A stretch of DNA of 6,539 bases, taken from NCBI GenBank assembly GCA_016200825.1, contig JACQEA010000350.1, positions 1-6,539 of the forward strand. The letters are read 5' to 3'. The notes beneath the pieces are model-generated. The model saw nothing but the letters and a program-made list of their open reading frames with translations, was not told where the DNA came from and did no database searches. The position numbers and the translations under genes were made by a program. The stretch is from Chloroflexota bacterium. Lineage in GTDB: Bacteria; Chloroflexota; Anaerolineae; UBA4142. Positions 5,260 through 6,539 of this stretch are shown in pieces. Every line of letters starts with the position of its first letter. The stretch's first letter is position 1.

Positions 5260-6539
5260 TTACGATCGAGTGACGGATGTAATCATGCGATCCAATTCCG
5301 CGCGCGCGCGTTGACGTTCGCCTTCCGCGCCCAGCCGCGCAAACGCCGCCGAGGCGGCTTCTAACATCGCGCGCGCTTCGGTGATCTGACCGCGCTCGCG
5401 CTGAAGGAGCGCGAGTTGAAATTGAGTCTTGGTGAGTTCAAAAATATTTTTCAGATCGCTAAAAACCGCCGCGCTCTTTTTGCAATACTCGAAGGCTCTG
5501 TCCATTTGATTTTGGCGTTGGCAAATCTTCCCCAGAGTCCGCAACGATCTCCCCTCTAACAACCGTTTGCCAATTTCGGTTGCGATTGCCAATGCTTCGT
5601 GAGCAAATTGATCGGCGGCTGAAATCTCCATTCGTCCCAAGTTCGCTTCGGCAAGCAATCCCGTTGCTTCCGCTAAATGCTCTTTCGATCCCATCTCAAT
5701 CGCGACACTTTTGCTGCGTTCGAGTTGAACGATGGCATCGGAAAATTTATCTTGCAGAATATTCGCGTGCGCCAAGTTATTCAACGCCAGACAAATCAAA
5801 TTTCCGTTCTTGATTCTTTCCGCGATGGCGAGCGATTTTTCGCCTAGATTAATCGCGCGATCATATGCGCCCTTATCGCGGTACGCTTCGCCCAGATTAT
5901 TATTCACCAAGGCAATGCCTTCAATGTCGCCGATCTTTTCTTTTATTTCGCGTGAGCGATTCAGATGTTCCAGCGTTTTGTTCCAATCACTTTGCTCCCA
6001 CGCGATCACGGCAAGGTTGGTGTACGATTGCGAGACGCCGCGCAAATCGCCAATTGTTTCGCGCAAGCGCAAACCTTTTTCCGCGTACGCGGTTGATCGC
6101 GCCCAATCGCCCTTTTGAATAAAGAGCGCGCACAGCCCATTATAGACGGATGCCATTTCGTTATAATTATCCGTCCCTTCGACAATTTGCAAACTGCGCA
6201 TGCGCCATTGGTACGCCTCTTCAAATTGTCCGCGCCGATAATGGACCCAACCGATGTCATTAAAAATCCGCACGCGCTCTACCGATTTTCCGGATTGGGG
6301 GTCGCGATCAATTTCGCGCAACGCGTTTTCCAACCATCGAATGGATTCCAAATATTCGCCTCGGCGTTCGTGAACCCTGCCAATCCGCCGCATGATTGCC
6401 GCGCTGGCGTAGAAACCTAATCCACTCAAAGAGGTGCGAAGCAATTCCAACGCGACCAAATATGAATTCAGCGCGCCTTCATAATCGCCAATAAAACTTT
6501 GAACTTCGCCTAAACCGGAATGGACTTGAATCCGTTGTT
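5260..6539 (-). CDS. TPR-array protein, C-terminal part (cut by window edge)
   Basis: The frame is open to the right edge, so the true start is outside. About 425 residues are visible. A TTG at 6459 could be mistaken for a start, but the 26 codons before it continue the repeat pattern (GLGEVQSFIGDYEGALNSYL). About ten tetratricopeptide repeats follow at close to 40-residue spacing, with cores such as NDIGWVHYRRGQFEEAYQW, TNLAVIAWEQSDWNKTLEHL, NNLGEAYRDKGAYDRAINLG and FQLALLQRERGQITEARAML. The spacing fits the TPR_12/MalT-like type rather than the classical 34-residue form. The protein ends shortly after the last repeat (stop TAA at 5260-5262). No catalytic domain, signal peptide or membrane helix is in the visible part; the array most likely serves protein-protein contact in the cytosol. 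In Chloroflexota, such C-terminal arrays often follow AAA-type ATPase and class III nucleotidyl cyclase domains. That would fit the cNMP-binding neighbour, but the deciding part is not visible. Confidence 0.9.
   Translation of the reverse strand, partial: QRIQVHSGLGEVQSFIGDYEGALNSYLVALELLRTSLSGLGFYASAAIMRRIGRVHERRGEYLESIRWLENALREIDRDPQSGKSVERVRIFNDIGWVHYRRGQFEEAYQWRMRSLQIVEGTDNYNEMASVYNGLCALFIQKGDWARSTAYAEKGLRLRETIGDLRGVSQSYTNLAVIAWEQSDWNKTLEHLNRSREIKEKIGDIEGIALVNNNLGEAYRDKGAYDRAINLGEKSLAIAERIKNGNLICLALNNLAHANILQDKFSDAIVQLERSKSVAIEMGSKEHLAEATGLLAEANLGRMEISAADQFAHEALAIATEIGKRLLEGRSLRTLGKICQRQNQMDRAFEYCKKSAAVFSDLKNIFELTKTQFQLALLQRERGQITEARAMLEAASAAFARLGAEGERQRARAELDRMITSVTRS

Noticed and set aside
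4825..5364. Plus-strand open frame of 179 codons
   Set aside because: Antisense to the cNMP domain and spanning the junction with the TPR gene; no domain, no ribosome site.
6457..6459. TTG as start of the TPR-array gene
   Set aside because: The 26 codons upstream, up to the window edge, are open and continue a TPR motif, so the gene runs out of the window.

Overview
The window looks like chromosomal DNA of a free-living, GC-rich bacterium with heavy use of GCG/CGC codons. Chloroflexota (Anaerolineae-like) is my best guess. It rests on protein style (long TPR arrays of about 40 residues per repeat, a GAF plus HisKA_3 kinase, a secreted TPR protein with no named family) and on the palindromic intergenic repeats. 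No marker gene is present, so the assignment is tentative. All four supported genes lie on the minus strand, so the window reads from right to left.

Region 6539-2275 is a tight, probably co-transcribed set of three genes. First is the C-terminal part of a TPR-array protein, cut by the window edge. After 12 bp comes a neuropathy-target-esterase (NTE)-type protein: cyclic-nucleotide-binding domain, degenerate middle domain and patatin lipase domain. After 18 bp comes a soluble GAF-domain histidine kinase of the NarL/DesK (HisKA_3) class. A hairpin (2232-2259) and a convincing rho-independent terminator (2171-2213) close the set. No response regulator is visible. A plausible reading is a signalling unit in which a nucleotide second messenger controls a membrane-lipid hydrolase, alongside a kinase that senses a small ligand. 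The link between the two is inference from gene order only.

Region 2196-2082 holds the terminator and an approximately 106-bp palindromic repeat element (2051-2156). The element runs into the 5' end of the last gene (93-2081), which encodes a secreted or membrane-anchored TPR protein of unknown function. The longest open frame for that gene starts at an ATG inside the terminator loop and translates the whole repeat. I prefer a TTG start at 2081, inside one arm of the element, which gives a textbook signal peptide whose first ten residues are repeat-derived.

Region 1-104 is a fold-back array of degenerate octamers ending in GTC. The stop codon of the secreted TPR gene lies inside it. No RNA genes, CRISPR arrays, transposase genes or attachment sites were seen. 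The many plus-strand open frames are shadows of the minus-strand genes. The strongest observations are the repeat element contributing a start codon and signal peptide, the gene ending inside the octamer fold-back, and the unusual oxyanion motif of the NTE-like protein.
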